Below are positions 37,644 to 46,782 of a stretch of DNA of 64,000 bases, piece by piece. Source of the DNA: Methanoregulaceae archaeon PtaB.Bin056 (GTDB taxonomy: Archaea > Halobacteriota > Methanomicrobia > Methanomicrobiales > Methanospirillaceae). The stretch is from assembly GCA_002067095.1 (NCBI GenBank), contig MVQD01000086.1, positions 21,029-85,028 of the forward strand, in the 5' to 3' direction. The position numbers were made by a program, and so were the translations under genes. The notes beneath the pieces are model-generated. The model saw only the letters and a list, made by a program, of their open reading frames with translations, was not told the DNA's origin and did no database searches. Each line of letters starts with the position of its first letter. Positions within the stretch are counted from its first letter, which is position 1.

Positions 37644-38186
37644 TCATCCGACACGTACGAGTCGGCGAATGAACAAGCCTTCCCAGGAGTACCCTATAAT
37701 TCCGCCGATGATGTGTCCGGCAACAATGTACGGGCGTGCCGGGCCTGCCATCATTCCGGCCTGCCCGCAATCACCTCCGGCGAAATGAATACTGTGTCGT
37801 GCCATCGCGCGCATGTGCTCCCGCATCAGATCCCGGTCTTTTGGGGGGATTGAAGAAAGGAGAGTCTCCTCCCACTCGTCATTCACCTTGTGGATCTCCG
37901 CGATGACCTCCTTTCCCTTTTCTGTCCGGAAAAGACGATACGCACGCCGGTTTCTGGCATCAGTCCTCCGTCAGATGAACCCCTCTTCTTCGAGCCGGCG
38001 GACGGCCACGGGCAATGGTTACCTTGTCAAGGTAAAGAACCGGGCAAAGGTTTCCCGTATCATCCCATCCCTTCGGGACAGGAACATCAGTATCGGGGAT
38101 TGCCCTGCAGAAATGCCCCTTGGTTTCAGGCGTGTATTAAGGAGAATGAGGTGGTACCTGTTATTAAAGGAGAACAGTTCCCCCAT
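37644..38186 (-). pseudogene. MarR-family regulator, inactivated
   Basis: The start ATG 38186 has AGGATCTT upstream. The reading runs GELFSFNNRYHLILLN, GQSPILMFLSRRDGMIRETFARFFTL, then loses one base, regains one (VRRLEEEGFI), meets an in-frame TGA where an Arg codon is expected, and continues RRTDARNRRAYRLF to the end at 37644. The parts together are a typical MarR winged-helix protein with a cysteine-containing tail. It is divergent from a CDF exporter gene it probably once controlled. Confidence 0.75.
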
Positions 38187-38361
38187 TTGAAGATCCTGGT
38201 GCAAAGGGTTTCAATACCATTACCATCCGCACAGGTATCGTGTAAAGTTGTGTATGCAACAGTTGTCGTATCACCCAAAAAAAAGAGAGAAGTACCTCGT
38301 TTCCACGACGAAAGAACAGGTCAATACCTTTTTCGCAAGAGAAGAGGATTGAAAAAAAGGA

Positions 38362-39288
38362 ATGACGATGACGGGCCAGACCCATTCCCAGGCTGAAGAC
38401 ATAAAAAAACCTCATAATAACGATCTGCGCCTGGTGAAGCAGGCCCTCATTCTCACCGTAATTTTTCTCACCATCGAAGCCATCGGGGGATACCTCTCGG
38501 GTTCTCTCTCGCTTTTCAGTGACGCAATCCACATGCTCAGTGACGTCTCAGCCCTTCTGCTCACCTTCGGTGCGTTGCGACTGGGCCAAACTATGCCCTC
38601 AAAGAGGCGGACATTCGGATATCATCGTGTCGAGACAACTGCAGCCTTTGCAAACGCGTGCATTCTCATCCTCATCGCGGCGTGGATCCTCTGGGAAGCG
38701 GTCCAGCGCATTTCGGCACCGTCTCCTGTTCAGGTCTCCCTCATGCTTCCTGTTGCGGTGGTTGGATTCATCGTGAATCTGTACATCGCATTACGGATGC
38801 ATGGGAGCCACGACCTTTCCGTGAAAAGCGCATACCTGCACGTCCTTGCCGACTCTCTTTCATCTGCAGTGGTGATCATCGCCGGGGTGGTGATCATGTT
38901 CACAGGAGAGGTGCGATTGGATCCCGCCCTCTCGATGCTCGTCTCTCTTTTCATCATCGGATCGGCGATCCCGGTGATCAGGATGAGCGGGGCAATTCTC
39001 CTCCAGTTCGCCCCGCCGGACGTCGATTTTTCTGCCCTCATCGCAGATATTGAATCGGTCCCGGGGGTGGAGGGCGTGCACAATGTCCATCTCTGGAGCC
39101 TGTGCTCGCACACGAATGTACTTGACGCCCATATCTACACCTGTGTGGAGCGGGTTGCGGACCAGGAGGTGATAAAACAGGAGATAAAGCAACGGCTGGA
39201 AAAGTACAGGGTCTATCACTCGACCCTTGAGTTCGAATGCAACGAATGCAAAGACTGTTCGGTGGTGCGGCCTTTCAGGTCTCCATGA
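38362..39288 (+). CDS. Zinc-type cation diffusion facilitator
   Basis: The 308-residue CDF has six helices with the zinc-site patterns HMLSD in helix 2 and HVLAD in helix 5, which mark Zn/Cd-selective ZitB/CzcD-like members. A cytoplasmic C-terminal domain ends in a CNECKDC cluster. It exports divalent metal in exchange for protons. AAAGGA precedes the start. It is divergent from the broken MarR gene. Confidence 0.9.
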   Translation: MTMTGQTHSQAEDIKKPHNNDLRLVKQALILTVIFLTIEAIGGYLSGSLSLFSDAIHMLSDVSALLLTFGALRLGQTMPSKRRTFGYHRVETTAAFANACILILIAAWILWEAVQRISAPSPVQVSLMLPVAVVGFIVNLYIALRMHGSHDLSVKSAYLHVLADSLSSAVVIIAGVVIMFTGEVRLDPALSMLVSLFIIGSAIPVIRMSGAILLQFAPPDVDFSALIADIESVPGVEGVHNVHLWSLCSHTNVLDAHIYTCVERVADQEVIKQEIKQRLEKYRVYHSTLEFECNECKDCSVVRPFRSP

Positions 39289-39428
39289 ATGGCCAGGGTT
39301 CGGAAGGGACATTGAATTTTTATTCCGACAGCCGGATCCTGAGAAGAAGTCTTTTTCGCTTCATACGCCCCGAAAAAAGCCTATTTTTGCACTATGCAGT
39401 ATATAGAATATTTTACGGTGGGGATTAA

Positions 39429-39448
39429 ATATTTGAATATGCGAATAT
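39429..39448. promoter_or_regulatory. ATATTTG-N6-CGAATAT dyad before the Cys-rich permease
   Basis: A 20-bp imperfect palindrome (one mismatch between the arms), 12 bases before the permease ATG, in the style of SmtB/ArsR operators. It differs from the TTCAA-N6-TTGAA dyad and is probably read by the second ArsR, which is encoded directly downstream. Confidence 0.6.
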
Positions 39449-39460
39449 AATAATGTTACA

Positions 39461-40636
39461 ATGACTGCCATCAACGACCTTGTCACATCAGGCCAGTTCT
39501 TCCTCACAATTGCCGCGGAACTCATTCTGCTTTTTATCGGGATCAGTTTTCTCGTAGGCCTCATCCAGGAATATGTGCCGGAAGAGAAGATCAGGCGTGC
39601 GCTCACCACCAGGCACATCATGACCGGGACTGCCCTTGGTGCAGTGTTTGGTGCACTCACCCCTTTCTGCTCGTGTTCGACAATTCCCATACTATTAGGG
39701 TTGATCAGGTCAAAAGTCCCGTTCGGGGCATGCATGGCCTTTCTTTTCGCATCGCCTCTCCTGAACCCGATCATCGTCTTCATGATCCTCGCATTCTTCG
39801 GGCTCGCGCCGACGCTGATCTACTGCACCATGACATTCTGTATCGCAGTGTGCTCCGGCATCGTGCTCGAACGCCGTAATTTTCTCCGTTATGTAAAGCC
39901 AATCGGAACAGGGAAGGGGAAGAGTATAGGTTCTCCACTATCCAGCGGGTGTTCCTGTACCAATGCTCCCACACCTGCAGTATCATCTTCCTGCTGTTCA
40001 GAGAGCCCTGTCATACCCCCGGTTGTACCATCGCCTGGATGTTCTTGCAACACAGAACAGAGTCTTCCCCCTGCGGGGTCAACAGCCTGCTGTCCTGGCA
40101 GTCCTGTTGCCCAACCGGGACATGAATCCACCGGGAGCTTCTTCAATGCGGCACCCACACCAGGGTCCGGGTGCTGCAGCAGGGATACCGGTGCACCCTC
40201 CCTGCACCGTACGCGTATATATTCAGCACTCCATTCTGCGCTGTCGCTCTTCCGGCAGGTACTTCCGTACCTCATCCTCGGTGCTGCAATTGGTGCCTTT
40301 ATCTACGGGTTCGTGCCGGAAGACCTGATTGTGGCACTTGCCGGCCCTGGCAATCCCCTGGCAATCCCGGTCGCCGCAATTATCGGCGTCCCGATGTACA
40401 TACGGGCAGAGACTATAATCCCCATCAGTGCCGTGCTCCTCGCAAAAGGCATGGGGATCGGTGCGGTCATGGCACTCATCATCGGGGGAGCAGGGGCAAG
40501 CATCCCGGAAGTGACGCTCCTTGCCTCGATCTTTGAGAAGAGACTCGTCGCAGCATTCGTGGTCACGATTGTCGGGGTTGCGATCCTGACCGGGTTTCTC
40601 TTCCAGGTTCTCCAGACCACTGGAGTGTTCGGATGA
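39461..40636 (+). CDS. SO_0444/ArsP-type permease with Cys-rich central loop
   Basis: The 391-residue permease has CSCSTIPILLGLIRSK near residue 70 and FLFASPLLNPI, the permease signatures, and a matching C-terminal half with GVPMYIRAETIIP. Between the halves (about residues 148-245) lies a Pro/Ser-rich loop with five cysteine pairs (CSC, CC, CSC, CC, CC), probably a metal-collecting arm in the cytoplasm. Relatives export Cu/Zn or organoarsenicals. It is followed by an ArsR gene and preceded by a separate operator. Confidence 0.85.
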   Translation: MTAINDLVTSGQFFLTIAAELILLFIGISFLVGLIQEYVPEEKIRRALTTRHIMTGTALGAVFGALTPFCSCSTIPILLGLIRSKVPFGACMAFLFASPLLNPIIVFMILAFFGLAPTLIYCTMTFCIAVCSGIVLERRNFLRYVKPIGTGKGKSIGSPLSSGCSCTNAPTPAVSSSCCSESPVIPPVVPSPGCSCNTEQSLPPAGSTACCPGSPVAQPGHESTGSFFNAAPTPGSGCCSRDTGAPSLHRTRIYSALHSALSLFRQVLPYLILGAAIGAFIYGFVPEDLIVALAGPGNPLAIPVAAIIGVPMYIRAETIIPISAVLLAKGMGIGAVMALIIGGAGASIPEVTLLASIFEKRLVAAFVVTIVGVAILTGFLFQVLQTTGVFG

Positions 40637-40677
40637 ACGAGCACGACTTTATTCGCCAAAAAAGGATATGGTAGTGT

Positions 40678-41070
40678 ATGACTTCCGGGAAGTTTCGCCG
40701 TGGTGGGACCGCGCTTCATGCCTATACCACCATCTTCAAGGCATTATCGGATGAAACACGCCTCAGGATCTATCTCCTCTTGGGAGAGGGCGAGCTCTGC
40801 GTCTGCCAGATCCAGGTCGCACTCGGGATGTCCCAGACCAAGATATCACGGCATCTTACAGTACTGCGGAATGCGGGCCTTGTTTTCGCCCGGAGGGACG
40901 GTCTCTGGATGTATTATTCGCGTACGGTCCCGGGTCCCCGCTCCCTTGGAAAATTTTTACCCCAACTCTCACACTGGCTTGAATCTGATGAAAAACTCAT
41001 GGCATCGGTTGTGTCAGACCCGCAATATGCGACACTGTCCCTGGAAGAAGTTGCGCGCATCGCAAAGTGA
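40678..41070 (+). CDS. arsR: ArsR-family regulator (second copy)
   Basis: The 130-residue protein has the classical ArsR winged helix: FKALSDETRLRIYLLL, the As(III)-binding ELCVCQIQ in the first recognition region, and TKISRHLTVLRNAG with DGLWMYYS. It ends the permease unit (42-base gap). It most likely reads the dyad at 39429; whether it also reads TTCAA-N6-TTGAA cannot be told. Confidence 0.93.
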   Translation: MTSGKFRRGGTALHAYTTIFKALSDETRLRIYLLLGEGELCVCQIQVALGMSQTKISRHLTVLRNAGLVFARRDGLWMYYSRTVPGPRSLGKFLPQLSHWLESDEKLMASVVSDPQYATLSLEEVARIAK

Positions 41071-41115
41071 CCTGTACCGGAGAGAATTCCCGAATTTTTT
41101 CCTGCTCATAAATAG

Positions 41116-41131
41116 TTCAAATTTTTTTGAA
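41116..41131. promoter_or_regulatory. TTCAA-N6-TTGAA operator before cooS
   Basis: An exact dyad (TTCAA, ATTTTT, TTGAA), directly after a TATA-like CATAAATAG at 41107-41115, so a bound repressor would block promoter access. The CooS ATG is 127 bases downstream. Confidence 0.78.
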
Positions 41132-41258
41132 TAACCTTTATTTCTTCCCACGCGTATCGTCCCATGATAAAAGGAAGTATCTCATAATTGACGCTGGTCG
41201 TCATGAACCATGCAGCACGTCGAAGAAACCCGCTTGATTGAAATGATGTGATATCGCT

Positions 41259-43217
41259 ATGGAAGAAGAACCCAAACCAACCGTTGTCAGGGAACGGATT
41301 GAGGTGTGCGAACTTGACCGTGCACGCCTTTCCCTGATGAACCCCGAACTGATCGAACAGAAGAGGGAGAACAGGACGATAGACGAGGCGGCAAAGCCGT
41401 TCATCGAGCTCACGATGAAAGAGGGGATCGAGACTGTCTGGGACCGTTACGAGATGCAACAGCCCGAGTGCAAGTACTGTGCTGCCGGGATATCCTGCCA
41501 GCGGTGTGCGATGGGGCCCTGCCGGATCATCCCGCCGCACCGGGTCCGGGGTGTCTGCGGGGCTGACGCAGACCTGATCGTGGCAAGGAACCTGCTGGAC
41601 CAGATCGCGACCGGGGCTGCCGCCCATTCGGATCACGGGAGAGAGATCGTCCTTACCCTGTATGGAATCGGCAAAGGGACGGTGAACGACTATGTCATAT
41701 CCGACCGGGAAAAACTCGTGCGCCTCGCCACCGAGTATGCCCAAAACCCCCAGGGAAAGGACGATAAAACGATTGCAGCTGAACTGGGCCAGGCAATGCT
41801 CGACGAATTCGGTACCGTCAAGGACTCTCTCCAGATTGCGTCCAGGGCACCTGCCGCTACGAGGGAGATCTGGGAGAAGGCAGGAATTGTACCCCGGGGC
41901 ATAGATCGGGAAGTCGTCGAGGCCATGCACCGTGTCCAGATGGGTGTTGCCGCAGACTATGCCAACACCCTGGTCCACGGGTTGCGGACCTCGCTGTCGG
42001 ACGGGTGGGGAGGCTCTAGCCTCGCAACCGAGATATCAGACGTCCTCTTCGGGACACCGAAACCAAACGAGTCTCTGGTCAACCTGGGAGTAATTAAGAA
42101 AGAATTTGTCAACATCTCCCTCCACGGCCATAACCCCATGCTCTCTGAAATGGTCGTGAAAGCAGCAAAAGATCCGGAGATCCAGTCATTGGTAAAGAAG
42201 GTCGGGGCAGCCGGGATCAATCTTGTAGGGCTCTGCTGCACCGGCAATGAACTGCTGATGCGCAAAGGCATCCCCAATGCCGGCAACCACTTCAACCAGG
42301 AGCTCGTAATCACCACCGGAGCCCTCGAAGCCATGGTGGTCGACTACCAGTGCATCTTCCCCTCCCTCCCGCGGACAGCAAGCTGCTACCACACCCACAT
42401 CATCTCTACCAGCCCGAAGTCCCGGATCCCGGGCTCCTACTACTTTGAGTTCGAGCCGGAGACCGCGTATGCGACAGCCAAAGCGATCGTGAAGATGGCG
42501 GTCGAGAACTTCCCGAACCGGAACCCTGACCGGGTCTTCATCCCGGTCGAGCCGGTGAAGGTGACGACCGGATTCTCGGTCGAGGCAATCAGGGGTGCGC
42601 TTGGGGGGACATTCAAGCCGCTCATCGACCAGATCGCGTCCGGGAACATCCGTGGAGCAGTCGGCATTGTTGGATGCAATAATCCCAAGGTAAAGCACGA
42701 CTACGGCCACGTTACGCTTTCAAAGGAGCTGATCAAGCGGGACATCCTCTGCGTGGAGACCGGCTGTGCCGCCATTGCATCAGGAAAAGCAGGGCTGCTC
42801 CAGCCCTCCGCGGCATCCCTCGCAGGTCCGGGTCTTGGGCCTGTCTGTAAGTCTCTTGGAATTCCTCCTGTCCTCCACATGGGCTCCTGCGTGGACAATG
42901 CCCGTATCCTGCACCTGGCAGCGGAGCTTGGGAATGCCCTTGGCGTAGGCATCCACCGCCTCCCCATTGCAGGAGCAGCCCCCGAGTGGTATTCCCAGAA
43001 GGCGGTCTCCATCGGCGCATACTTCGTCGCATCTGGGGTCTATACGGTGCTCGGGGTCATGCCGAAGATCACGGGAAGCCCCGCGGTGGTGTCTTTACTG
43101 ACAGAAGGCCTGAAAGGCGTCGTGAACGCCTCGTTTGCGGTGGAACCCGATCCGCTCAAGGCCGCGGACCTGATCTCGTCTCACATCGAGAGGAAGCGGG
43201 CCGAACTCGGCATTTAG
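41259..43217 (+). CDS. cooS: Monofunctional Ni-Fe carbon monoxide dehydrogenase CooS
   Basis: The 652-residue enzyme has the B/D-cluster cysteines in CKYCAAGISCQRCAMGPCRI (about residues 72-91), HSDHGRE, the C-cluster region LVGLCCTGNE, GCNNPK, ETGCAA and MGSCVDN. It oxidises CO to CO2 or the reverse, passing electrons to ferredoxin. It is not the acetyl-CoA decarbonylase subunit, since no cdh genes adjoin. A ferredoxin gene follows. Its promoter carries the metalloid-island dyad, which is unexpected for a carbon-metabolism enzyme. Confidence 0.93.
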   Translation: MEEEPKPTVVRERIEVCELDRARLSLMNPELIEQKRENRTIDEAAKPFIELTMKEGIETVWDRYEMQQPECKYCAAGISCQRCAMGPCRIIPPHRVRGVCGADADLIVARNLLDQIATGAAAHSDHGREIVLTLYGIGKGTVNDYVISDREKLVRLATEYAQNPQGKDDKTIAAELGQAMLDEFGTVKDSLQIASRAPAATREIWEKAGIVPRGIDREVVEAMHRVQMGVAADYANTLVHGLRTSLSDGWGGSSLATEISDVLFGTPKPNESLVNLGVIKKEFVNISLHGHNPMLSEMVVKAAKDPEIQSLVKKVGAAGINLVGLCCTGNELLMRKGIPNAGNHFNQELVITTGALEAMVVDYQCIFPSLPRTASCYHTHIISTSPKSRIPGSYYFEFEPETAYATAKAIVKMAVENFPNRNPDRVFIPVEPVKVTTGFSVEAIRGALGGTFKPLIDQIASGNIRGAVGIVGCNNPKVKHDYGHVTLSKELIKRDILCVETGCAAIASGKAGLLQPSAASLAGPGLGPVCKSLGIPPVLHMGSCVDNARILHLAAELGNALGVGIHRLPIAGAAPEWYSQKAVSIGAYFVASGVYTVLGVMPKITGSPAVVSLLTEGLKGVVNASFAVEPDPLKAADLISSHIERKRAELGI

Positions 43218-43370
43218 GAGAGTATTGTCGAATCCCTGTCTGATCAAAAGGGATTGAACCACGAGGAAGGGGGTGGAGAGAGAGTCCCGCCTGGGAGTGC
43301 AGCGCAACCCTCACCGCGTAACCTGATAAAACGGAAATTGGGAGTGGATACTGGTACTACGGTGAATTAC

Positions 43371-43601
43371 ATGATCCATGTCAGAATTCAACGGGAAGAC
43401 TGCACCTCGTGCAGCACCTGCTGGGAGACCTGCCCCGAGGTGTTCGAACAGAACAAAGACGACGGTTTCAGCCAGATCAAAGAACGGTTCAGGGTGAAGG
43501 GAAAAATTACTGAGGGAGAAATACCAGAAGACCTGAAAAATTGTGTCGATGATGCAGCAGAATCATGCCCGGTGAGCATCATCGCAATCGGGGACGCGTG
43601 A
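43371..43601 (+). CDS. Single-cluster [4Fe-4S] ferredoxin
   Basis: The ATG at 43371 is preceded by GGTGA; the longer frame from 43254 has no signal. The 76-residue protein has CTSCSTCWETCP near the N terminus and CP near the C terminus, the cysteine spacing of monocluster ferredoxins. It lies 153 bases behind cooS and probably takes its electrons, although its own promoter cannot be excluded. Confidence 0.85.
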   Translation: MIHVRIQREDCTSCSTCWETCPEVFEQNKDDGFSQIKERFRVKGKITEGEIPEDLKNCVDDAAESCPVSIIAIGDA

Positions 43602-43808
43602 GAGGGATTCCTCTCCCATCATCCCGTACATTTTTAGTTCGAGGGGCAATATTTTCTGGCAAAATGATATACGGGGGATGTACGCCGGACAGGAATTCCT
43701 GACTAATTCCGGGTTCATTGGCGTTTTTTTGCAGCTGGTGCGGTGAAAACAATGAAAATACGCCCGGCCGGTTCTTCGAAACTACTATATTCCGGGTCTT
43801 CCTATATT

Positions 43809-43824
43809 TCAATATATTTTGAAT
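43809..43824. promoter_or_regulatory. TTCAA-N6-TTGAA operator before the thioredoxin/DsbD gene
   Basis: An exact dyad (TTCAA, TATATT, TTGAA) touching a TATA-like CCTATATT at 43802-43809, 52 bases before the ATG at 43877. It would control the run leading to arsC, arsF and arsG. Confidence 0.78.
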
Positions 43825-43876
43825 CGGGAAATTGTGAGGCCCGGATTCATGGCAGACCAAAGGGATAATCACTCCA

Positions 43877-45085
43877 ATGCGTGATGGAATGGCACAAATA
43901 TTGCATGATATGAGAATACAGTTTACCGTATCCCTTGTCTTTGCGGTACTGTTACTCTCTCTGATCTCTCCGTGTGCACTCGGGGAAGAGACTGGCTCGG
44001 TCCTGAACCCATCCCAGGGAGACGAGGTCACCAGCGGTCCGGTTCACCCTGACCACCGTTTCACTGAAAATGGTCCAGTGCTTGTCTTTTTCTACAACAC
44101 CAACTGTGCAGACTGCATCAGGACCCACCCCTATGTCCTGGAGTACATCAGCAGGCATCCCGAACTCGAGACCCACCTCATCGACATCGGCGCAAGTTTT
44201 GAAAACAGGGAGCTCTTCACCGTGTACAAGGATGCATACAGGACCGGGTTCATCCCGGTCCCCTCGCTCTTCGTGGGGAATGCAACCCTTATTGGGTTTG
44301 AAGAGATCACTCTGCATCTCGAAGACGCGGTGAGAGTCCAGATGCCGGGAAGCGGAAGCCCCGTTGCTTCCCCTCCCTCATTTTTTAGCCTCGGAGACGT
44401 GGCGGCCCAGGACCTCACCATTCCCCTGGTGATTGCCGCAGGGCTTGCCGACGGGATCAACCCCTGCGCCTTCTCCGTCCTGATCATCCTCCTCTTCACG
44501 CTGGCCGCGGCAGGCTCCCGCAGGAACATGGTGCTCGTGGGAGCAAGTTTCATCGGGGCAGTCTTTGTCTTCTACTTCCTCTCGGGGATGGGCCTCTTCT
44601 ACGTCATCCAGTCCGCGGCAATATCGCGGGCGATCGGCATCATTGCCGCGATAATCGCCTTTGCCCTCGGCATATTGAGCCTCTATGACGGGATCCGGGG
44701 CGATGGAAAGCCCGCGCTTGCGATCCCGGAATCAAAGAAAGGGATGATCGACCGGTATATCCGGAAGGGATCGGTCCCCGCGGCGCTCATCCTCGGAGTC
44801 CTCGTCGGGATGTTCGAGCTTCCCTGCACGGGCGGGATCTACCTTGCCATCCTCTCGCTCATCTCAAACCAGATGACCCTTGCCGAGGGGATCCCGCTCC
44901 TGCTCGTGTACAACATCTTCTTTGTCATGCCGCTTGTCCTGATCCTCTGCGTGGTCGTGCTGGGGCTTCCGCTCGAGCGCGTCGACCGCTGGAGGCAGGA
45001 GCACCGGGGTGCAGTCCGAATCATCATGGGACTTGTATTGATCTGCCTCGGGCTGCTGCTGGCAGGCACTTTGATAGCGGGGTAG
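43877..45085 (+). CDS. Secreted thioredoxin-domain plus DsbD/CcdA-type membrane protein
   Basis: The 402-residue protein has a signal sequence (about residues 12-36), then an extracytoplasmic thioredoxin-like domain with FFYNTNCADCIRTHP (CxxC). Six DsbD/CcdA helices follow with the conserved cysteines in ADGINPCAFSVLI and FELPCTGGIYL. It should carry electrons across the membrane from cytoplasmic thioredoxin to outside thiols. It heads the arsC-arsF-arsG run, pointing to reductive handling of arsenic or its proteins at the surface. Confidence 0.85.
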   Translation: MRDGMAQILHDMRIQFTVSLVFAVLLLSLISPCALGEETGSVLNPSQGDEVTSGPVHPDHRFTENGPVLVFFYNTNCADCIRTHPYVLEYISRHPELETHLIDIGASFENRELFTVYKDAYRTGFIPVPSLFVGNATLIGFEEITLHLEDAVRVQMPGSGSPVASPPSFFSLGDVAAQDLTIPLVIAAGLADGINPCAFSVLIILLFTLAAAGSRRNMVLVGASFIGAVFVFYFLSGMGLFYVIQSAAISRAIGIIAAIIAFALGILSLYDGIRGDGKPALAIPESKKGMIDRYIRKGSVPAALILGVLVGMFELPCTGGIYLAILSLISNQMTLAEGIPLLLVYNIFFVMPLVLILCVVVLGLPLERVDRWRQEHRGAVRIIMGLVLICLGLLLAGTLIAG

Positions 45086-45142
45086 ATTTTTAATTTCTGA
45101 AAGGAATCTGAAGGAACATATCCAGCACAGGAGAAAATTTCC

Positions 45143-45922
45143 ATGATCCAGGAATCAATCGGGTTCATCGGGGGAGGCCGGGTGGTCCGTATCCTCCTCC
45201 ACGGGTGGAAAGAGGCAGGGGCGCTCCCCGAGCGTATCACTGTCAGCGACCCAAACAGGGCGGCGCTCGACCATCTCGCGGGTGAATTTCCAGGTGTCAG
45301 GGTAGTGCAGGACGGAAATGCCCTCGCAGCCGGCCAGGACCTGGTCTTTCTCGCTGTCCACCCGCCGGATGCCGGGAAGGTCCTTGGCGAAATTGCCCCG
45401 TCGCTCAAGCCAGATGCCATCGTCGTCTCGCTCATGCCCAAGCTGACGATTGCACAACTTTCCGGGATGCTCGGCGGTTTTGGCAGGATCGTGCGGATGA
45501 TCCCAAATGCCCCTTCGATGGTGATGTGCGGGTATAACCCGGTCGCATTCCCGCGGGAAATGGCGACCGGGGAGCGCCGGAAAGTGGAAACGCTCCTCGA
45601 ACCGCTCGGGCGGTATTTTGAGGTGCCCGAAGGGGACCTCGAGGCGTATGCGGTGATCTCTGCCATGGGGCCGACCTACCTCTGGTTCCAGTTCTATGAA
45701 CTGGAGAAGATCGCCGTATCCTTCGGGCTTTCACCAGAAAAGGCTGCAGAGGCCGTCCGGAAGATGGCGGAAGGAGCCGTGCAGACGATGATGTGGTCCG
45801 GGCTCACCCCTGAGCAGGTCATGGATACCATTCCTGTCCGGCCGCTTGGAGAGGATGAGGCGGCAATCAAAGAGGTGTACCGGAAACGCCTGCCGGCCCT
45901 CTTCCAGAAACTGAAGGGCTGA
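45143..45922 (+). CDS. Pyrroline-5-carboxylate reductase-like protein
   Basis: The 259-residue protein has an N-terminal Rossmann motif IGFIGGGRVVRIL, the ProC-type LAVHPPDAGKVL and IVRMIPNAPSMVMCGYNP, and a helical dimerisation domain. True ProC enzymes read GxGxM and make proline; divergence here suggests another substrate. It lies inside the arsenic run between the DsbD-like gene and arsC, an unexpected position. Another NAD(P)-dependent oxidoreductase role is possible. Confidence 0.72.
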   Translation: MIQESIGFIGGGRVVRILLHGWKEAGALPERITVSDPNRAALDHLAGEFPGVRVVQDGNALAAGQDLVFLAVHPPDAGKVLGEIAPSLKPDAIVVSLMPKLTIAQLSGMLGGFGRIVRMIPNAPSMVMCGYNPVAFPREMATGERRKVETLLEPLGRYFEVPEGDLEAYAVISAMGPTYLWFQFYELEKIAVSFGLSPEKAAEAVRKMAEGAVQTMMWSGLTPEQVMDTIPVRPLGEDEAAIKEVYRKRLPALFQKLKG

Positions 45923-45971
45923 ACAACTTGGACGTGCACGTGGTCGAGGCAGGGCAGGAAGTGAGTGGCCG

Positions 45972-46400
45972 ATGAAAAAGCGGGTTCTTTTCATCTGCAC
46001 CCACAACTCTGCACGGTCTCAGATGGCCGAGGGTTACCTGCGGGCACGGTATGGCGACCGGTATGATGCGTTTTCGGCCGGAACTGATATTTCACCCATC
46101 CATCCCCTCGCGATTGCGGTGATGCGGGAGATTGGAATTGACATCTCAGGCCAGCGCGCAAAACCACTGTCGGATCTTGCGGGAATGGAGATGGATGTCG
46201 TGGTGACCGTGTGCGATTCCGCAAAGGCCGCCTGCCCGTTCTTTCCCTGGGCAAAAGAGACCCTGCATATCGCGTTCCCTGACCCCGGCGGCGTGGCGGG
46301 GCCGGAGGAGAGGATGATTGGGGTATTCCGATCGGTGCGAGACCAGATCACTGCATTGATCGATGAGTATTTCGGGAAGGGAGATATCCGTGACCGATGA
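45972..46400 (+). CDS. arsC: Thioredoxin-coupled arsenate reductase ArsC
   Basis: The 142-residue protein is of the low-molecular-weight phosphatase type: the P-loop FICTHNSARSQMAEG carries the first catalytic Cys, VTVCDSAKAACPFFP the resolving cysteines, and FPDPGG the general acid. It reduces arsenate to arsenite using thioredoxin. It overlaps the next gene by 11 bases. Confidence 0.93.
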   Translation: MKKRVLFICTHNSARSQMAEGYLRARYGDRYDAFSAGTDISPIHPLAIAVMREIGIDISGQRAKPLSDLAGMEMDVVVTVCDSAKAACPFFPWAKETLHIAFPDPGGVAGPEERMIGVFRSVRDQITALIDEYFGKGDIRDR

Positions 46401-46779
46401 CGAACGACCTCTCCTCCTCCTGACCTGCTCGGGGATCTCCCACGCAGGGCAGCTCACCACCCTGACAGGGCACTGGCTCCATTGCCTCCACCCCACCATA
46501 GTCTCCCGCCACCTGAAGCTCACAAACCTCAAACGCCCACTTGAGAGTGAATTGTCGGACGGTGAATGCCTTATCGCGGTGGACGGGTGCGAAAAATGCT
46601 GTGCGAAGAAGAGAATCGATCTCATCGGGAAAGTTCCGGATATATACCTCGTCGCAACGGAGGAAGGAATCACCAAACGCGGGATGGAAGAGCCGAGGTA
46701 CGATGAGATAGAAGGCCTCTCCGGGGTTATTCTAAACACGATCAGGAATAAAAAAGAAGAACTAAGAATGAGAGAGTGA
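46390..46779 (+). CDS. Short DGC-type zinc-binding protein
   Basis: GTG 46390 is chosen because GGGAG precedes it; it overlaps arsC by 11 bases. The 129-residue product has TCSGISHAGQ and DGCEKCCAKKR, the cysteine motifs of the DGC family, but lacks the N-terminal Cys-rich part of the relative at 23318. Coupling to arsC suggests a linked role with thiol-bound metalloid. Confidence 0.78.
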   Translation: MTDDERPLLLLTCSGISHAGQLTTLTGHWLHCLHPTIVSRHLKLTNLKRPLESELSDGECLIAVDGCEKCCAKKRIDLIGKVPDIYLVATEEGITKRGMEEPRYDEIEGLSGVILNTIRNKKEELRMRE

Positions 46780-46782
46780 AAG

